A DNA stretch of 8,421 bases from Planctomycetota bacterium (GCA_029573975.1 JAKQBU010000334.1:1-8421), one strand, 5' to 3'; shown: positions 1 to 8,186, counted from the stretch's first letter. Notes: a model not told the origin generated them from the letters alone. Program-made: numbers and translations.

Positions 1-877
1 TATCCCCAAACTGGCGAATCTGCTGGGCTGTCAGCCAGGCCTCATCCACGTGGTAATCGTTCTGTTTGACAATTTCCCCCTTTCCATCCCGGACACGCAA
101 AAAATTTCGATTCACTTCCAGGGTTCCCTCCGTACCATACAGGGATAGTAATTCCTGTTCCTGCCCAGCCATCCAGCCGCTGATCAGATTCCCCATCGCA
201 CCATCGGGAAACTTCATCGTCAGAATGGCCGTATCCTCGGTGCGGTACGGCGGCAAAACCCGTTTGCTGCAAAATCCTGCATTCAGGCTGTACAGCCGCT
301 CCGGTATTCCCAGATTCCAGATAATCTGGTCCACCATGGGATACGCCAGCTCCAGCAGGACTCCCCCGCCGGCCAGCACCGGATCCCCCCGCCATTTAAA
401 ATCGGCTGGAAAAGGACCGAAACTCTCCGCCCGAATTAAATAAATCTTTCCAATCGGTTCTTTTTCTAAAACATGATTCGCCTGTAAAAATCCAGGGGCA
501 AAACGATAGGGGGCACTGACATGGAATCGCAAACCCGCCTTCTCCATCAAATCATGCCACTGCGTCGCCTCCGGTAAAGAACGGGCCAGCGGCGCTTCCT
601 TAAACACGTGCATTCCGCTTTTGGCCGCCAGGGTAATACACTCACCGCATAAATACGTCGGAATCGTCAAAAACAAAACGTCCAGCTTCTCCTCTACGAT
701 CAGGCTGCGGTAATCATCATACGGCCGGGCATCGTACTGCTGGGCATATTCCCGGGCCAATTCCCGATTCTTATCGGCAATCGCCTGAATTTTATACAGA
801 TCACAGCTCCCCAGCGTCTTCAGTACCTGAGCACCATAGTCTTCCACACCAATAATCCCGGCTCGTAGATCGTTCAT
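1..877 (-). CDS. Gfo/Idh/MocA-family oxidoreductase-like protein, C-terminus beyond window
   Basis: The reading frame is open from an ATG at 877 to the left edge, giving 292 codons; family members are usually 330-400 residues, so the end is missing. The start is supported by GAGGT nine bases upstream. The N-terminal half has the Rossmann layout: a glycine turn GIIGVEDYG (residues 7-15), a predicted strand DVLFLTIPT (66-74), and the segment HVFKEAPLA (90-98), which aligns with the family's HV-EKPLA. The C-terminal half has the usual alpha/beta domain, including GGGVLLELAYPMVD (170-183) and a TEGTLEV strand-turn (249-255). Family members are NAD(P)-dependent sugar or polyol dehydrogenases and related enzymes. 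Here the second Gly of GxGxxG is Glu, the EKP Lys is Ala and the catalytic-motif His is Pro, so ordinary dehydrogenase activity is doubtful. The gene lies 25 nt after the DUF547 gene and is probably in the ahcY operon. Family assignment is firm; substrate is unknown. Confidence 0.85.
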   Translation of the reverse strand, partial: MNDLRAGIIGVEDYGAQVLKTLGSCDLYKIQAIADKNRELAREYAQQYDARPYDDYRSLIVEEKLDVLFLTIPTYLCGECITLAAKSGMHVFKEAPLARSLPEATQWHDLMEKAGLRFHVSAPYRFAPGFLQANHVLEKEPIGKIYLIRAESFGPFPADFKWRGDPVLAGGGVLLELAYPMVDQIIWNLGIPERLYSLNAGFCSKRVLPPYRTEDTAILTMKFPDGAMGNLISGWMAGQEQELLSLYGTEGTLEVNRNFLRVRDGKGEIVKQNDYHVDEAWLTAQQIRQFGD

Positions 878-902
878 AATTTATGTACCTCGAACCTCCC
901 CC

Positions 903-1859
903 TTATTGACACCCGCAAATTCGATATTCCTCTTGGCTGCCGTCCTCTTGAGAATCCTCCCGCTCGATATCATTGATTCGATTGTCCAACGGCAGCCGGC
1001 CGACTCCAAATCCGGCTGCTTCTGCCATCTGTACCTGGGTTGCCGGCCAGGCATACGGAATCAGCGCGGATACCTGACTTTCCCCTTCGATCCCATACCT
1101 CCGTTTGTATTCTTCCAGAAATTCCCCTTTCCGGTCATAAATCAGTCCGCCGATTAACACCTGCTGTTTGGCAAAATCAATCTGACAACCGGCACAACTG
1201 CCCAGATAATCCTTCATCGCCTGATCTAACTGACTTTCCAGTTGCACTGCGCTATACACCTGGTTAGCCAGATACGGCCCGGACAATGCCGGCCGGCTCA
1301 ACGCCAGAGAAATCCGCCAATCCTCATTTACTGCCATTTGCTCTGCCATTTGATGGAGTGACATTTCCTGGCCTGCCACCGTAAAAATCAAATCCGTGTC
1401 AAACTCATCTGGTATCTTTCCTTGCGGATACAATTCCAATCCTCCGCGTAAGGAACAGGCATTATACATATTCAAGTAAAAAGCCAGCCCTGATTTTTCA
1501 TCGTTCACTACCGGCGATTGTTCCAGCTCAAATTCAGCCATAAATGATAGAAAACCGTCCAGCCTGCTGCGAGCTTCCCTATCTTCTGCCAGCTTTTGAT
1601 AATCGATCCGTCCGTCCTTTCTTACATAACGGTCCAGCACCTTCTGATATAGATTACAGGCCTGTTCATAGGTGGAAATGGCCGCTTGATTGGGATCCCA
1701 ATCAGGCCGAATCCGCGTTTGCCGGACCATTTTTTCGCAACCGGTCGTTACCAAAACCAATATCACCAGTTGGAAAAATGCCAATTGCCCTATCCCAACG
1801 GCCGCAGTATGAATTTTCGTCCGCTTAATAACGATAATGCTCCGGTTTAAACGGCCCAT
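903..1859 (-). CDS. DUF547-domain putative lipoprotein
   Basis: A 318-residue protein. Residues 1-25 are basic, followed by a hydrophobic stretch (26-39) ending in VTTGC with Cys41. This is a weak lipobox, so it is probably a lipoprotein exported across the inner membrane. The DUF547 family is recognised from [13 protein letters not shown] (78-90), [11 protein letters not shown] (127-137), [11 protein letters not shown] (158-168), [12 protein letters not shown] (186-197) and the C-terminal [13 protein letters not shown] (287-299). The molecular function of DUF547 is not established. In typical members the central block carries a His and two Cys (pattern HFALNC...SCP); here these read as Ser, Arg and Gly. 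The ATG at 1859 lies inside the end of ahcY (35-nt overlap) with no good ribosome binding site. I kept it because it supplies the charged region of the signal sequence; an in-frame TTG at 1784 is the alternative. The position implies cotranscription with ahcY, but a shared role is not evident. Confidence 0.8.
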   Translation of the reverse strand: MGRLNRSIIVIKRTKIHTAAVGIGQLAFFQLVILVLVTTGCEKMVRQTRIRPDWDPNQAAISTYEQACNLYQKVLDRYVRKDGRIDYQKLAEDREARSRLDGFLSFMAEFELEQSPVVNDEKSGLAFYLNMYNACSLRGGLELYPQGKIPDEFDTDLIFTVAGQEMSLHQMAEQMAVNEDWRISLALSRPALSGPYLANQVYSAVQLESQLDQAMKDYLGSCAGCQIDFAKQQVLIGGLIYDRKGEFLEEYKRRYGIEGESQVSALIPYAWPATQVQMAEAAGFGVGRLPLDNRINDIEREDSQEDGSQEEYRICGCQ

Positions 1860-3249
1860 CTACACTGATTCCCAGATAATCCGCCTGTTTTTTGGTCAGC
1901 CGGGTCAGTTTGGCGTCCAATCGCCCCAGATGCAGCCGGGCCACTTCCTCGTCCAGCTTCTTGGGCAGCGTATAAACACCAGGCTTTAAATTCTCTTTCG
2001 CCAACATGATCTGGGCCAGACTTTGGTTCGTAAAACTGTTGCTCATCACAAAACTGGGATGCCCGGTCGCACACCCCAAATTCACCAGCCGGCCTTCCGC
2101 CAAAACCAGAATGCTGCGGCCTGACTTCAGATGCCACAGATCCACCTGGGGTTTGATGGTTTCTTTGGTACATTCCGGGGTAGTTTCCAGGTAGTTCATA
2201 TCGATCTCGCTATCGAAATGACCGATATTGCATATAATCGCCTCATTTTTCATCCGTTCCATATGCTCCCCGCGAATCACTTCGCAGCAGCCCGTGGCAG
2301 TTACAAATATATCTCCTTCTTCCACAACTTCTTCCAGCGTCCGCACTTCATACCCTTCCATCGCCGCCTGCAAGGCACAAATCGGATCAATTTCCGTAAT
2401 AACCACCCTAGCCCCAAAATTCCGCAAACTCTGGGCCGACCCTTTCCCTACATCGCCATACCCGCAGACCACCACCACCTTCCCTGCCACCATGATATCC
2501 GTCGCCCGCTTAATTCCATCCGCCAGCGATTCCCGGCAGCCGTATAAATTATCAAACTTCGATTTCGTCACCGAATCATTCACATTAATGGCAGGAAATA
2601 GTAGCTCGCCTGCCTGCTGCATCTGATACAAACGATGTACTCCGGTCGTGGTTTCTTCGGATACCCCTTTGATTTTTGCCGCAATGCCCGTCCAACGCTG
2701 GGGATTGGATTTCAGGCTTGCACGAAGCCGGTTCATAATAATTTGCATTTCCTTGTTATCACAGGGTTTATCGAGGAGGCGGGGATTCTTCTCAACCTTA
2801 ACCCCCTGATGCACAAAGAGGGTCGCATCCCCCCCGTCATCCACCATGAAATCCGGGCCGGACCCATCCGGCCAGGTCAGTGCCTGTTCCGTGCACCACC
2901 AGTAATCCTCTAGCGTTTCACCCTTCCAGGCAAAAACCGGCGTCCGTCCGGCTTTTACAATCGCCGCCGCCGCATGATCCTGTGTCGAAAAAATGTTGCA
3001 GGATGCCCACCGCAGATCTGCACCCAATACCTCCAGCGTCTCAATCAAAACGGCAGTCTGAATGGTCATATGCAGACTGCCCATGATTTTTTTGCCTTTT
3101 AACGGTTTTTCCTTGCCGTATTTAGCCCGAATCGCCATCAATCCCGGCATTTCATTCTCCGCCAGTGAAATCTCTTTCCGACCCCATTCCGCCAGAGATA
3201 TATCCGCGATTTTGTAAGCAGCAGATGCACATTCCATAACATTTTCCAT
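1825..3249 (-). CDS. ahcY: S-adenosylhomocysteine hydrolase
   Basis: A cytosolic 474-residue enzyme that reversibly splits S-adenosylhomocysteine into adenosine and homocysteine. It removes the inhibitory by-product of SAM-dependent methylation and feeds the methionine cycle. The motifs are complete: [15 protein letters not shown] (58-72), DDGGD (137-141), SEETTTGVH (197-205), the active-site Lys229/Asp233/Asn234 in [11 protein letters not shown], Cys238, the NAD-binding [10 protein letters not shown] (263-272), [13 protein letters not shown] (397-409) and the conserved C-terminal KPEHYRY. About 36-38 extra residues sit between DDGGD and SEETTTG (roughly 150-190) compared with the 432-residue human enzyme. 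This is the known long form common in bacteria and plants. The ATG at 3249 is preceded by GAGGT at six bases; a second ATG at 3237 lacks such a site. It is the first gene of a unit that continues into the DUF547 and Gfo/Idh/MocA-like genes. No homocysteine-using partner gene is in view. Confidence 0.98.
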   Translation of the reverse strand: MENVMECASAAYKIADISLAEWGRKEISLAENEMPGLMAIRAKYGKEKPLKGKKIMGSLHMTIQTAVLIETLEVLGADLRWASCNIFSTQDHAAAAIVKAGRTPVFAWKGETLEDYWWCTEQALTWPDGSGPDFMVDDGGDATLFVHQGVKVEKNPRLLDKPCDNKEMQIIMNRLRASLKSNPQRWTGIAAKIKGVSEETTTGVHRLYQMQQAGELLFPAINVNDSVTKSKFDNLYGCRESLADGIKRATDIMVAGKVVVVCGYGDVGKGSAQSLRNFGARVVITEIDPICALQAAMEGYEVRTLEEVVEEGDIFVTATGCCEVIRGEHMERMKNEAIICNIGHFDSEIDMNYLETTPECTKETIKPQVDLWHLKSGRSILVLAEGRLVNLGCATGHPSFVMSNSFTNQSLAQIMLAKENLKPGVYTLPKKLDEEVARLHLGRLDAKLTRLTKKQADYLGISVDGPFKPEHYRY

Positions 3250-3383
3250 TATTTTACCTCAATTTCAAAATATTTCTATTTCCTTATCATCACTGACTTT
3301 ACGAATCTTACCGCCTGCCGATCAGTTTTCCTTAGCACTTTATACCTTGCCCCTTTTCTAATTCATTTCCAGCGTGCCATTAC

Positions 3384-3410
3384 TTTATATCGCAACTGGT
3401 AAAACGTCAA
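3384..3410 (-). promoter_or_regulatory. Candidate sigma70-type promoter for ahcY
   Basis: On the minus strand a TTGACG -35 box (3410-3405) is followed after 15 bases by TATAAA (3389-3384). An alternative -10, TAAAGT, gives a 17-base spacer. Transcription would start near 3377, leaving a leader of about 125 nt before the ahcY ATG. The leader contains the pair ACTGA...TCAGT around a G-rich segment and two copies of TAAGGAAA. I could not match it to a riboswitch class. No clear terminator separates it from birA, so some read-through from the uvrB-nadC-birA unit is possible. Confidence 0.5.
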
Positions 3411-3459
3411 GAGGAAAACGTAACTATTTGATATAATTAGCGATAAGAAAAACCAATCT

Positions 3460-4461
3460 TTAACGCACTACCGAGCAGGCGGCTCCTTCAAAGGCTTTGA
3501 TGGCCCCATTATCCAGCCGCAGCAGCAGCCCCTGCTCAGGACATACATCGATTACCTGGCCGGTAAACTGCTGCCCGTTTACCATAAGAGTGATTTTTCG
3601 ACCGGTCTCATCGCAGCGCAGCAGCCATTCATCATGCAAGGCCTTCGATTGCCCCTCACCCAGCCGCCCCAGCCAACGGTCCACCTGCCGCAATAATTCA
3701 CGGGCTAGTCCGATCCGGTCCACCTCCTGGCCGGTTGCCTGCCGTAAGGACACTGCGGTGGCACGCAAGGGGGCCGGAAAATCTTCCGGCATTTGCTGGC
3801 AATTGATTCCGATCCCCATGACATAGGCGATCCTGCCGCCCATCGTTCGCGATTCCACCAGCGTCCCCGCTAGCTTGCGGCCCGAATAATAAACATCATT
3901 CGGCCATTTGATCTGGAGTTTCAATCCACAGGTCATTTCCACCGCCTGCGCCGCCGCCAGACCCGCCAATAAAGTCAAAGCCTGGCCGCCGATCCCCTGG
4001 CTCTCTTGTAGCAGCACGGAAACCAGTATGGAACTGCCCCTGGCTGCCGCCCACTCTCGTCCCAGCCGCCCGCGACCGGCCCGCTGATATTCCGCAAACA
4101 CCGCCAGGCCGTCGTACCCTTTTTCCCTGGCGTAGTGCCAGGCTATATCATTGGTACTCTCTGTACTGTCATAAACCAGTACCTTTTTACCTGCCTTTTC
4201 GGTTTCGAGACCATATTCGATAATTTCCGACCGTAATTCCCGAATCACACCTTCCAGCCGATACCCATACGCAGGCATCGATAGAATCGCGTGACCCACT
4301 CGCTGCAACAATTCGATCTGCCGTTTCACCACAGTCGGCGTCAGATCCAAGGATTTGCTGATTACCTCTATCCCCAGCCATTGCCCCGCCCGCTGCCGCA
4401 GCAACTCCAATACCGCCAGCCCGGCCGTTTCATAAGGTTCGATAGGAATGGGTTTTGTCAT
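3460..4461 (-). CDS. birA: Bifunctional biotin-[acetyl-CoA-carboxylase] ligase / biotin repressor
   Basis: A 333-residue cytosolic enzyme that forms biotinyl-5'-AMP from biotin and ATP and attaches biotin to a lysine of carrier proteins such as acetyl-CoA carboxylase BCCP. Residues about 10-70 form a winged helix-turn-helix (GIEVISKSLDLTPTVVKRQI...GYRLEG), so this is the long form that can also act as a biotin-responsive repressor. The catalytic domain has YDSTESTND (97-105), the biotin/ATP loop GRGRLGREW (129-137), KWPNDV (185-190), KLAGTLVE (196-203) and GIGIN (216-220). A small C-terminal beta-domain follows (about 286-333). Its ATG overlaps the nadC stop codon as ATGA, which suggests translational coupling; the only ribosome-site-like sequence is a weak GGA. 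No biotin synthesis gene or recognisable Bir operator is in the window, so the regulatory role is inferred from the DNA-binding domain alone. Confidence 0.95.
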   Translation of the reverse strand: MTKPIPIEPYETAGLAVLELLRQRAGQWLGIEVISKSLDLTPTVVKRQIELLQRVGHAILSMPAYGYRLEGVIRELRSEIIEYGLETEKAGKKVLVYDSTESTNDIAWHYAREKGYDGLAVFAEYQRAGRGRLGREWAAARGSSILVSVLLQESQGIGGQALTLLAGLAAAQAVEMTCGLKLQIKWPNDVYYSGRKLAGTLVESRTMGGRIAYVMGIGINCQQMPEDFPAPLRATAVSLRQATGQEVDRIGLARELLRQVDRWLGRLGEGQSKALHDEWLLRCDETGRKITLMVNGQQFTGQVIDVCPEQGLLLRLDNGAIKAFEGAACSVVR

Positions 4462-5333
4462 ACTAAATCCAACCCGATATCCAGGCTGCGAATCTGGTGC
4501 GTGAGCGCCCCCACGGATATCCGGTCCACGCCGGTTCGGGCAATCCGTCGGACCATATCCAGAACCACACCACCGGAGGCCTCCAGCAGAATCGTCCGAT
4601 CCGGATTCATCTGGTCCCGCATTTGAACCGCCTGGGCCAGCAATTCCGGCGTCATGTTGTCCAGCAAAACCATATCTACCCCCGGTACCTGCAACACCTG
4701 CTGTAATTGTTCCAGCGTATCCACCTCAACCTCGATAAACCGCGGCGGTGCTGCCAGCCGCTGGATATTCTTCATTGCCTTCTTCAACCCCTCAACCAGA
4801 CTCGACTGTCCCAGGGCCGCCAGATGATTATCCTTGATTAAAACCGCGTCATATAGCCCCTGCCGGTGATTTACCCCCCCGCCGCAGCGAACCGCGTATT
4901 TCTCCAGTTCCCGCCAGCCCGGCGTCGTCTTGCGGGTATCGCAGATCATGGCCCGAGTTCCGGCTGTCGCCTCCACATAAGAGGCGGTCACGGTTGCAAT
5001 CCCGCTCAACCGCTGCAGGAAGTTCAAAACCACCCGTTCTGCCGCTAGTAAGCCACGTAGTGGTCCGCGGATTTGCCCTGCTATTGCTCCCTTTTTTAAG
5101 CTCTGACCATCGGTATGACACACTGTTAGCTCCAGCCGCTGATCATATTCCCGCAGCACTTCCTTAACCACAGCCATCCCGCATAACACCCCCGCTTCCC
5201 GGAACACAATATCCGCCTTCCCTTCCCGTTCGGCAGGAATCGTGACTTCGGAGGTAATATCCCCGCTGCCTAAATCTTCCTGCTTAGCCAGTTGGATTAA
5301 TGTTTGATATTTTTCCCGATCAGGTTCTTGCAT
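4458..5333 (-). CDS. nadC: Nicotinate-nucleotide pyrophosphorylase (carboxylating), quinolinate phosphoribosyltransferase
   Basis: A 291-residue cytosolic enzyme that converts quinolinate and PRPP to nicotinate mononucleotide, CO2 and pyrophosphate, the step where the de novo NAD pathway meets salvage. Length is typical (about 280-300). Motifs appear in order: [10 protein letters not shown] (18-27), [17 protein letters not shown] (98-114), the phosphate-binding TRKTTPGWR (133-141), [14 protein letters not shown] (144-157), DAVLIKDNH (162-170), [10 protein letters not shown] (201-210), VDMVLLDNM (219-227), LEASGGV (250-256) and [12 protein letters not shown] (268-279). It is the middle gene of a three-gene unit: its ATG lies 14 nt inside the uvrB end and its TGA overlaps the birA start. 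The upstream GGGA ten or so bases before the ATG is a weak ribosome site, consistent with coupled translation. nadA and nadB are not in the window. Confidence 0.97.
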   Translation of the reverse strand: MQEPDREKYQTLIQLAKQEDLGSGDITSEVTIPAEREGKADIVFREAGVLCGMAVVKEVLREYDQRLELTVCHTDGQSLKKGAIAGQIRGPLRGLLAAERVVLNFLQRLSGIATVTASYVEATAGTRAMICDTRKTTPGWRELEKYAVRCGGGVNHRQGLYDAVLIKDNHLAALGQSSLVEGLKKAMKNIQRLAAPPRFIEVEVDTLEQLQQVLQVPGVDMVLLDNMTPELLAQAVQMRDQMNPDRTILLEASGGVVLDMVRRIARTGVDRISVGALTHQIRSLDIGLDLV

Positions 5334-7347
5334 TTTTTCGTTTCCCGCTTCTTTTCACTTTGGTTTTTCCCTGTCCGATCTCCGGCATCTCCTGCAGCTC
5401 GGCAATTTGATCCCGAATCTCCGCCGCCTTCTCAAACTCCAGCTTTTCCGCCGCCTCCAGCATCTCCTTCTCCAGCAGCGCAATCAGTTCCTGCCGGTCA
5501 TATTCCTGCTCGTCATGCGACAGAGCCTCCTGGGCCGTCCGCCGGGCGTGAAATTCCGATTCCAGACTATTGCGAATCGCCTTGCGAATGGTCTCCGGTG
5601 TGATCCCATGCTCCCGGTTATACCGTAACTGCAATTCCCGGCGCCGGTTGGTCTCACTGATCGCCCGGTCCATCGACTTCGTAACCATGTCCCCATATAA
5701 TATCACCTGGGCATTCACATTCCGTGCCGTCCGGCCGATGGTCTGAATCAGCGATGTTTCACTGCGAAGAAAGCCCTCCTTGTCCGCATCCAGTATCGCC
5801 ACCAGCGATACCTCCGGCAAGTCCAGCCCCTCCCGCAGCAGATTCACACCCACCAGCACATCGAACTCCCCCAGCCGCAGGTTCCGCAGGATCTGCACCC
5901 GCTCCAGCGTATCAATCTCGCTATGCAGATACTCGCAACGATAACCTTTCTCCTTGATGTACCGGCTCAAATCCTCCGCCAGCCGCTTCGTCAGCGTCGT
6001 CACCAAAACCCGCTCATGGGCCGTCACTCGCTTGCCGATCTCCTCCAGCAGATGCGGCACCTGCCCCCGGGCCGACTCTACATGTATCTCCGGATCGATC
6101 AGTCCCGTCGGCCGGATCACCTGCTCCACCACCTGCCCCTGACATACCTCCAGCTCATACGGCCCGGGCGTGGCCGATACAAAAATCACTTTATTCCAGA
6201 TGGTCTCGAATTCTTCAAACCGCAGCGGCCGATTGTCCAGGGCACTGGGCAGCCGAAATCCATGCTCCACCAGCACTGACTTGCGGCTGAAATCCCCCGC
6301 ATGCATCGCCCGCAACTGCGGCAAGGTCACATGCGACTCGTCAATCATCAGCAAAAAATCCTTCGGAAAATAATCGATCAGCGTGTAAGGTCTTGATCCT
6401 GCTGGCAGCCCCGCCAGATGACGGGCATAATTTTCGATCCCGTTGCAATACCCCACCTCCCGGATCATCTCCATATCGTACCGCGTCCGGGCATTGAGCC
6501 GCTGCGCCTCCAGCAGCTTGCCCTGCCCCCGCAATTGCAGCAGCCGCTGCTCCAGCTCCTGGGCAATCCCCGCCAGCGCACCTTCCAGCCGGTCTTCCGG
6601 CATCACATAATGCTGCGCCGGATAGATAAACGTCTGATACTCCTGCGACAAATCCTCCCCGCTGACCGGATGAATCAGCGTAATCTTCTCAATCTCATCG
6701 CCAAAAAACTCCACCCGTACTCCCATCTCATCGTACGCCGGCCACAGCTCCACCACATCCCCCCGCACCCGGAACGTGCCCCGCTTGAAATCCATATCAT
6801 TGCGGTCATAACGGATATCCGTCAGGCTCCGCAGCAGATCATCCCGGTCCACTTGCAATCCCACCCGCAGCGGCACCACCAGCTTCTTGTATTCCTCCGG
6901 TGAACCCAATCCGTAAATACACGAAACTGAAGCCACAATGATCACATCTTCCCGGCTCATCAGCGAGGTCGTGGCACTCAGCCGCAAACGGTCAATATCG
7001 TCATTCTTCGAGGCGTCCTTCTCGATATAGATATCCCGCTGGGGGATATACGCCTCCGGCTGGTAATAATCATAATAACTGACAAAATATTCCACCGCAT
7101 TGTGCGGGAAAAGCTCCTTGAATTCCTCATACAACTGGGCCGCCAGCGTCTTATTATGGCTAATCACCAGCGTCGGCCGCCGATAATGCTCAATCACATG
7201 GGCCATCGTGAACGTCTTGCCCGAACCGGTCACCCCCATCAAGGTCTGAACGCGATTGCCCTGGTCGATCCCTGTACAAAGCTCCTCAATTGCTTTGGGC
7301 TGATCCCCCGCCGGGGCAAATTCACTAACTACCTTAAATTCGGACAT
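5320..7347 (-). CDS. uvrB: UvrABC excinuclease subunit B
   Basis: The DNA-damage verification helicase of bacterial nucleotide excision repair. It is loaded by UvrA, holds the lesion, and recruits UvrC for incision. I place the start at the ATG at 7347 (675 residues, close to the E. coli 673), because AAGAAGG lies five bases upstream. A nine-codon extension from a TTG at 7374 is unlikely. In this numbering: Walker A GVTGSGKT (38-45), the strand-separating beta-hairpin [15 protein letters not shown] (about 91-105), DESH Walker B (336-339), SATPGPYE (about 391-398), HSEIDTLER (475-483), motif [11 protein letters not shown] (535-543), and a C-terminal UVR domain (about 617-654, [15 protein letters not shown]) that contacts UvrC. 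The tail is basic ([11 protein letters not shown]). All key residues are present. First gene of the uvrB-nadC-birA unit. Confidence 0.98.
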   Translation of the reverse strand: MSEFKVVSEFAPAGDQPKAIEELCTGIDQGNRVQTLMGVTGSGKTFTMAHVIEHYRRPTLVISHNKTLAAQLYEEFKELFPHNAVEYFVSYYDYYQPEAYIPQRDIYIEKDASKNDDIDRLRLSATTSLMSREDVIIVASVSCIYGLGSPEEYKKLVVPLRVGLQVDRDDLLRSLTDIRYDRNDMDFKRGTFRVRGDVVELWPAYDEMGVRVEFFGDEIEKITLIHPVSGEDLSQEYQTFIYPAQHYVMPEDRLEGALAGIAQELEQRLLQLRGQGKLLEAQRLNARTRYDMEMIREVGYCNGIENYARHLAGLPAGSRPYTLIDYFPKDFLLMIDESHVTLPQLRAMHAGDFSRKSVLVEHGFRLPSALDNRPLRFEEFETIWNKVIFVSATPGPYELEVCQGQVVEQVIRPTGLIDPEIHVESARGQVPHLLEEIGKRVTAHERVLVTTLTKRLAEDLSRYIKEKGYRCEYLHSEIDTLERVQILRNLRLGEFDVLVGVNLLREGLDLPEVSLVAILDADKEGFLRSETSLIQTIGRTARNVNAQVILYGDMVTKSMDRAISETNRRRELQLRYNREHGITPETIRKAIRNSLESEFHARRTAQEALSHDEQEYDRQELIALLEKEMLEAAEKLEFEKAAEIRDQIAELQEMPEIGQGKTKVKRSGKRKNART

Positions 7348-7352
7348 CGCTG

Positions 7353-7359
7353 CCTTCTT
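7353..7359 (-). promoter_or_regulatory. Ribosome binding site deciding the uvrB start
   Basis: AAGAAGG on the minus strand, five bases before the ATG at 7347. The TTG at 7374 has no such site. Confidence 0.75.
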
Positions 7360-7388
7360 ACCGAAATTATACAAAACGGTTTTCTATT

Positions 7389-7398
7389 TTGGTACCAA
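7389..7398. repeat. Perfect 10-bp palindrome at the predicted uvrB transcription start
   Basis: TTGGTACCAA reads the same on both strands and sits over the predicted start of the uvrB transcript, a common place for a repressor site. It does not match the LexA boxes I know of, so an operator role is only a suggestion. Confidence 0.35.
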
Positions 7399-7403
7399 GC
7401 GGG

Positions 7404-7432
7404 ATTTTATCACAATCTCAACCTGATCGCAA
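7404..7432 (-). promoter_or_regulatory. Candidate sigma70-type promoter of uvrB-nadC-birA
   Basis: On the minus strand TTGCGA (7432-7427, 4 of 6 matches) and TAAAAT (7409-7404, 5 of 6) are separated by exactly 17 bases. A TGA before the -10 box gives an extended -10. The start would be near 7397, with a leader of about 50 nt. It lies just downstream of the terminator of the preceding gene, as expected. A perfect TATAAT at 7371-7366 has no matching -35 box and seems less likely. Confidence 0.55.
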
Positions 7433-7492
7433 TCCCCGCTACTCCACCAGGCAACGTTCTATTCCCCTGGAACTCCCGGCCTTGTTCCACCC

Positions 7493-7524
7493 AAAAAGAA
7501 AGCTGCCACCTGGGGGGTGGCAGC
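7493..7524 (-). terminator. Intrinsic terminator after the small coiled-coil gene
   Basis: On the minus strand a perfect 9-bp GC-rich stem, GCTGCCACC / GGTGGCAGC, with a 5-base loop is followed directly by TTTCTTTTT. There is no T-run on the plus-strand side, so it works in the minus direction only. It ends transcription about 140 nt after the stop codon at 7664 and insulates the uvrB promoter. Confidence 0.92.
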
Positions 7525-7663
7525 CATCACTTTCCTTTGCCTTCTATCATTTCCTTCTTTTGACTCTGATCGTTTTCTCTTCTCCAGAAAACAACGATTT
7601 ATAAAATCTCCTTCGGGTTCTCAGAGAGTGCTATCAGCAGTTCCGCCCTGAAACTACTTCACA
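7525..7663 (-). other. Untranslated tail between the small gene and its terminator
   Basis: This 139-nt stretch belongs to the gene-free interval 7348-7663, which otherwise holds the terminator, uvrB promoter and palindrome listed separately. I found no convincing reading frame. A bulged hairpin spans 7569-7598 (ATCGTT with AACGAT plus TTC with GAA, nine-base loop). It may be a plain 3' untranslated region or a processed small RNA sharing the terminator. Confidence 0.4.
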
Positions 7664-7930
7664 CTATTTATTATTATCTGACTCCTCCAGCATCTTCCGC
7701 AGATACGAATTCTCGCGACGAGTCGCTTCCAGGTCAAACAAGAGGTACTTGATGCTCAGCCGCAGATAATCCAGCGAATCCTGCAGCGAAGAAACACTCT
7801 TCTTGATCTCATCATGGCGCTGCTTGGTTTGCTCAGCCAGCAGTTCCAGTTTCTTTCGCTGCGACTCCGGCAGAGTGCCGATTTCTTTGACCAGTTCACC
7901 TAACTTCTTTTGAAATGTAATTTCATCCAT
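7664..7930 (-). CDS. Small coiled-coil protein of unknown function
   Basis: An 88-residue charged protein with no signal peptide or membrane segment, so probably cytosolic. It is almost wholly helical. Residues about 24-47 (QRKKLELLAEQTK...) and about 46-82 (SSLQDSLDYLRLSIKYLLFD followed by LEATRRENSYLRKMLEES) show heptad-like spacing of Leu/Ile/Tyr, as in a coiled coil or leucine zipper. The tail is acidic-polar (ESDNNK). The block DYLRLSIKYLLFDLEATRREN resembles, from memory, short proteins annotated in planctomycete genomes, sometimes called transcriptional regulators without experimental basis. I see no DNA-binding motif. The start at 7930 is chosen because AGGAG lies seven bases upstream; the ATG at 7948 has no ribosome site. 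It appears to be transcribed alone, ending at the terminator at 7493-7524. An oligomerising adaptor or regulator is plausible, but nothing here proves it. Confidence 0.8.
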   Translation of the reverse strand: MDEITFQKKLGELVKEIGTLPESQRKKLELLAEQTKQRHDEIKKSVSSLQDSLDYLRLSIKYLLFDLEATRRENSYLRKMLEESDNNK

Positions 7931-7937
7931 CAATAAG

Positions 7938-7942
7938 CTCCT
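7938..7942 (-). promoter_or_regulatory. Ribosome binding site deciding the small-protein start
   Basis: AGGAG on the minus strand with a seven-base spacer to the ATG at 7930. It falls inside the six-codon extension from 7948 and so argues against that longer form. Confidence 0.75.
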
Positions 7943-8186
7943 AGGCATTTTTGCAGTCTGTCAAGGTCAAGCGTTACATCCGGGCCCGTAACTATCTGTT
8001 CAAAGAATGCAAACTACATGCCAATGGCTTTGACTTGGCGCCGATTTCATTTTTTGCACATAATTTCATTAAAACAGCATCTTTACAGTAAATGTAGCGA
8101 ATGTTGGCCAATAACTCCTTTTGTATCACCTGGTACGATTGTTGACGGAAATGTACATATTCAAAAAGCCTTACCTACGAAAACGT

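Noticed and set aside
3250..3377. SAH riboswitch upstream of ahcY
   Set aside because: The known consensus could not be fitted to the leader; reported only as an unexplained leader.
3432..3437. TATAAT on the plus strand between birA and ahcY
   Set aside because: No -35 match and no plus-strand gene downstream.
6418..6903. Long plus-strand reading frame opposite uvrB
   Set aside because: Antisense to intact conserved uvrB coding sequence; composition is a reflection of its codon use. The same holds for the other plus-strand frames across the genes.
7348..7374. Nine-codon upstream extension of uvrB from a TTG
   Set aside because: TTG start without a ribosome site, while the ATG at 7347 has AAGAAGG at ideal spacing and gives the usual UvrB length.
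7931..7948. Six-codon extension of the small coiled-coil protein
   Set aside because: No ribosome site upstream; the AGGAG for the ATG at 7930 lies inside this extension.
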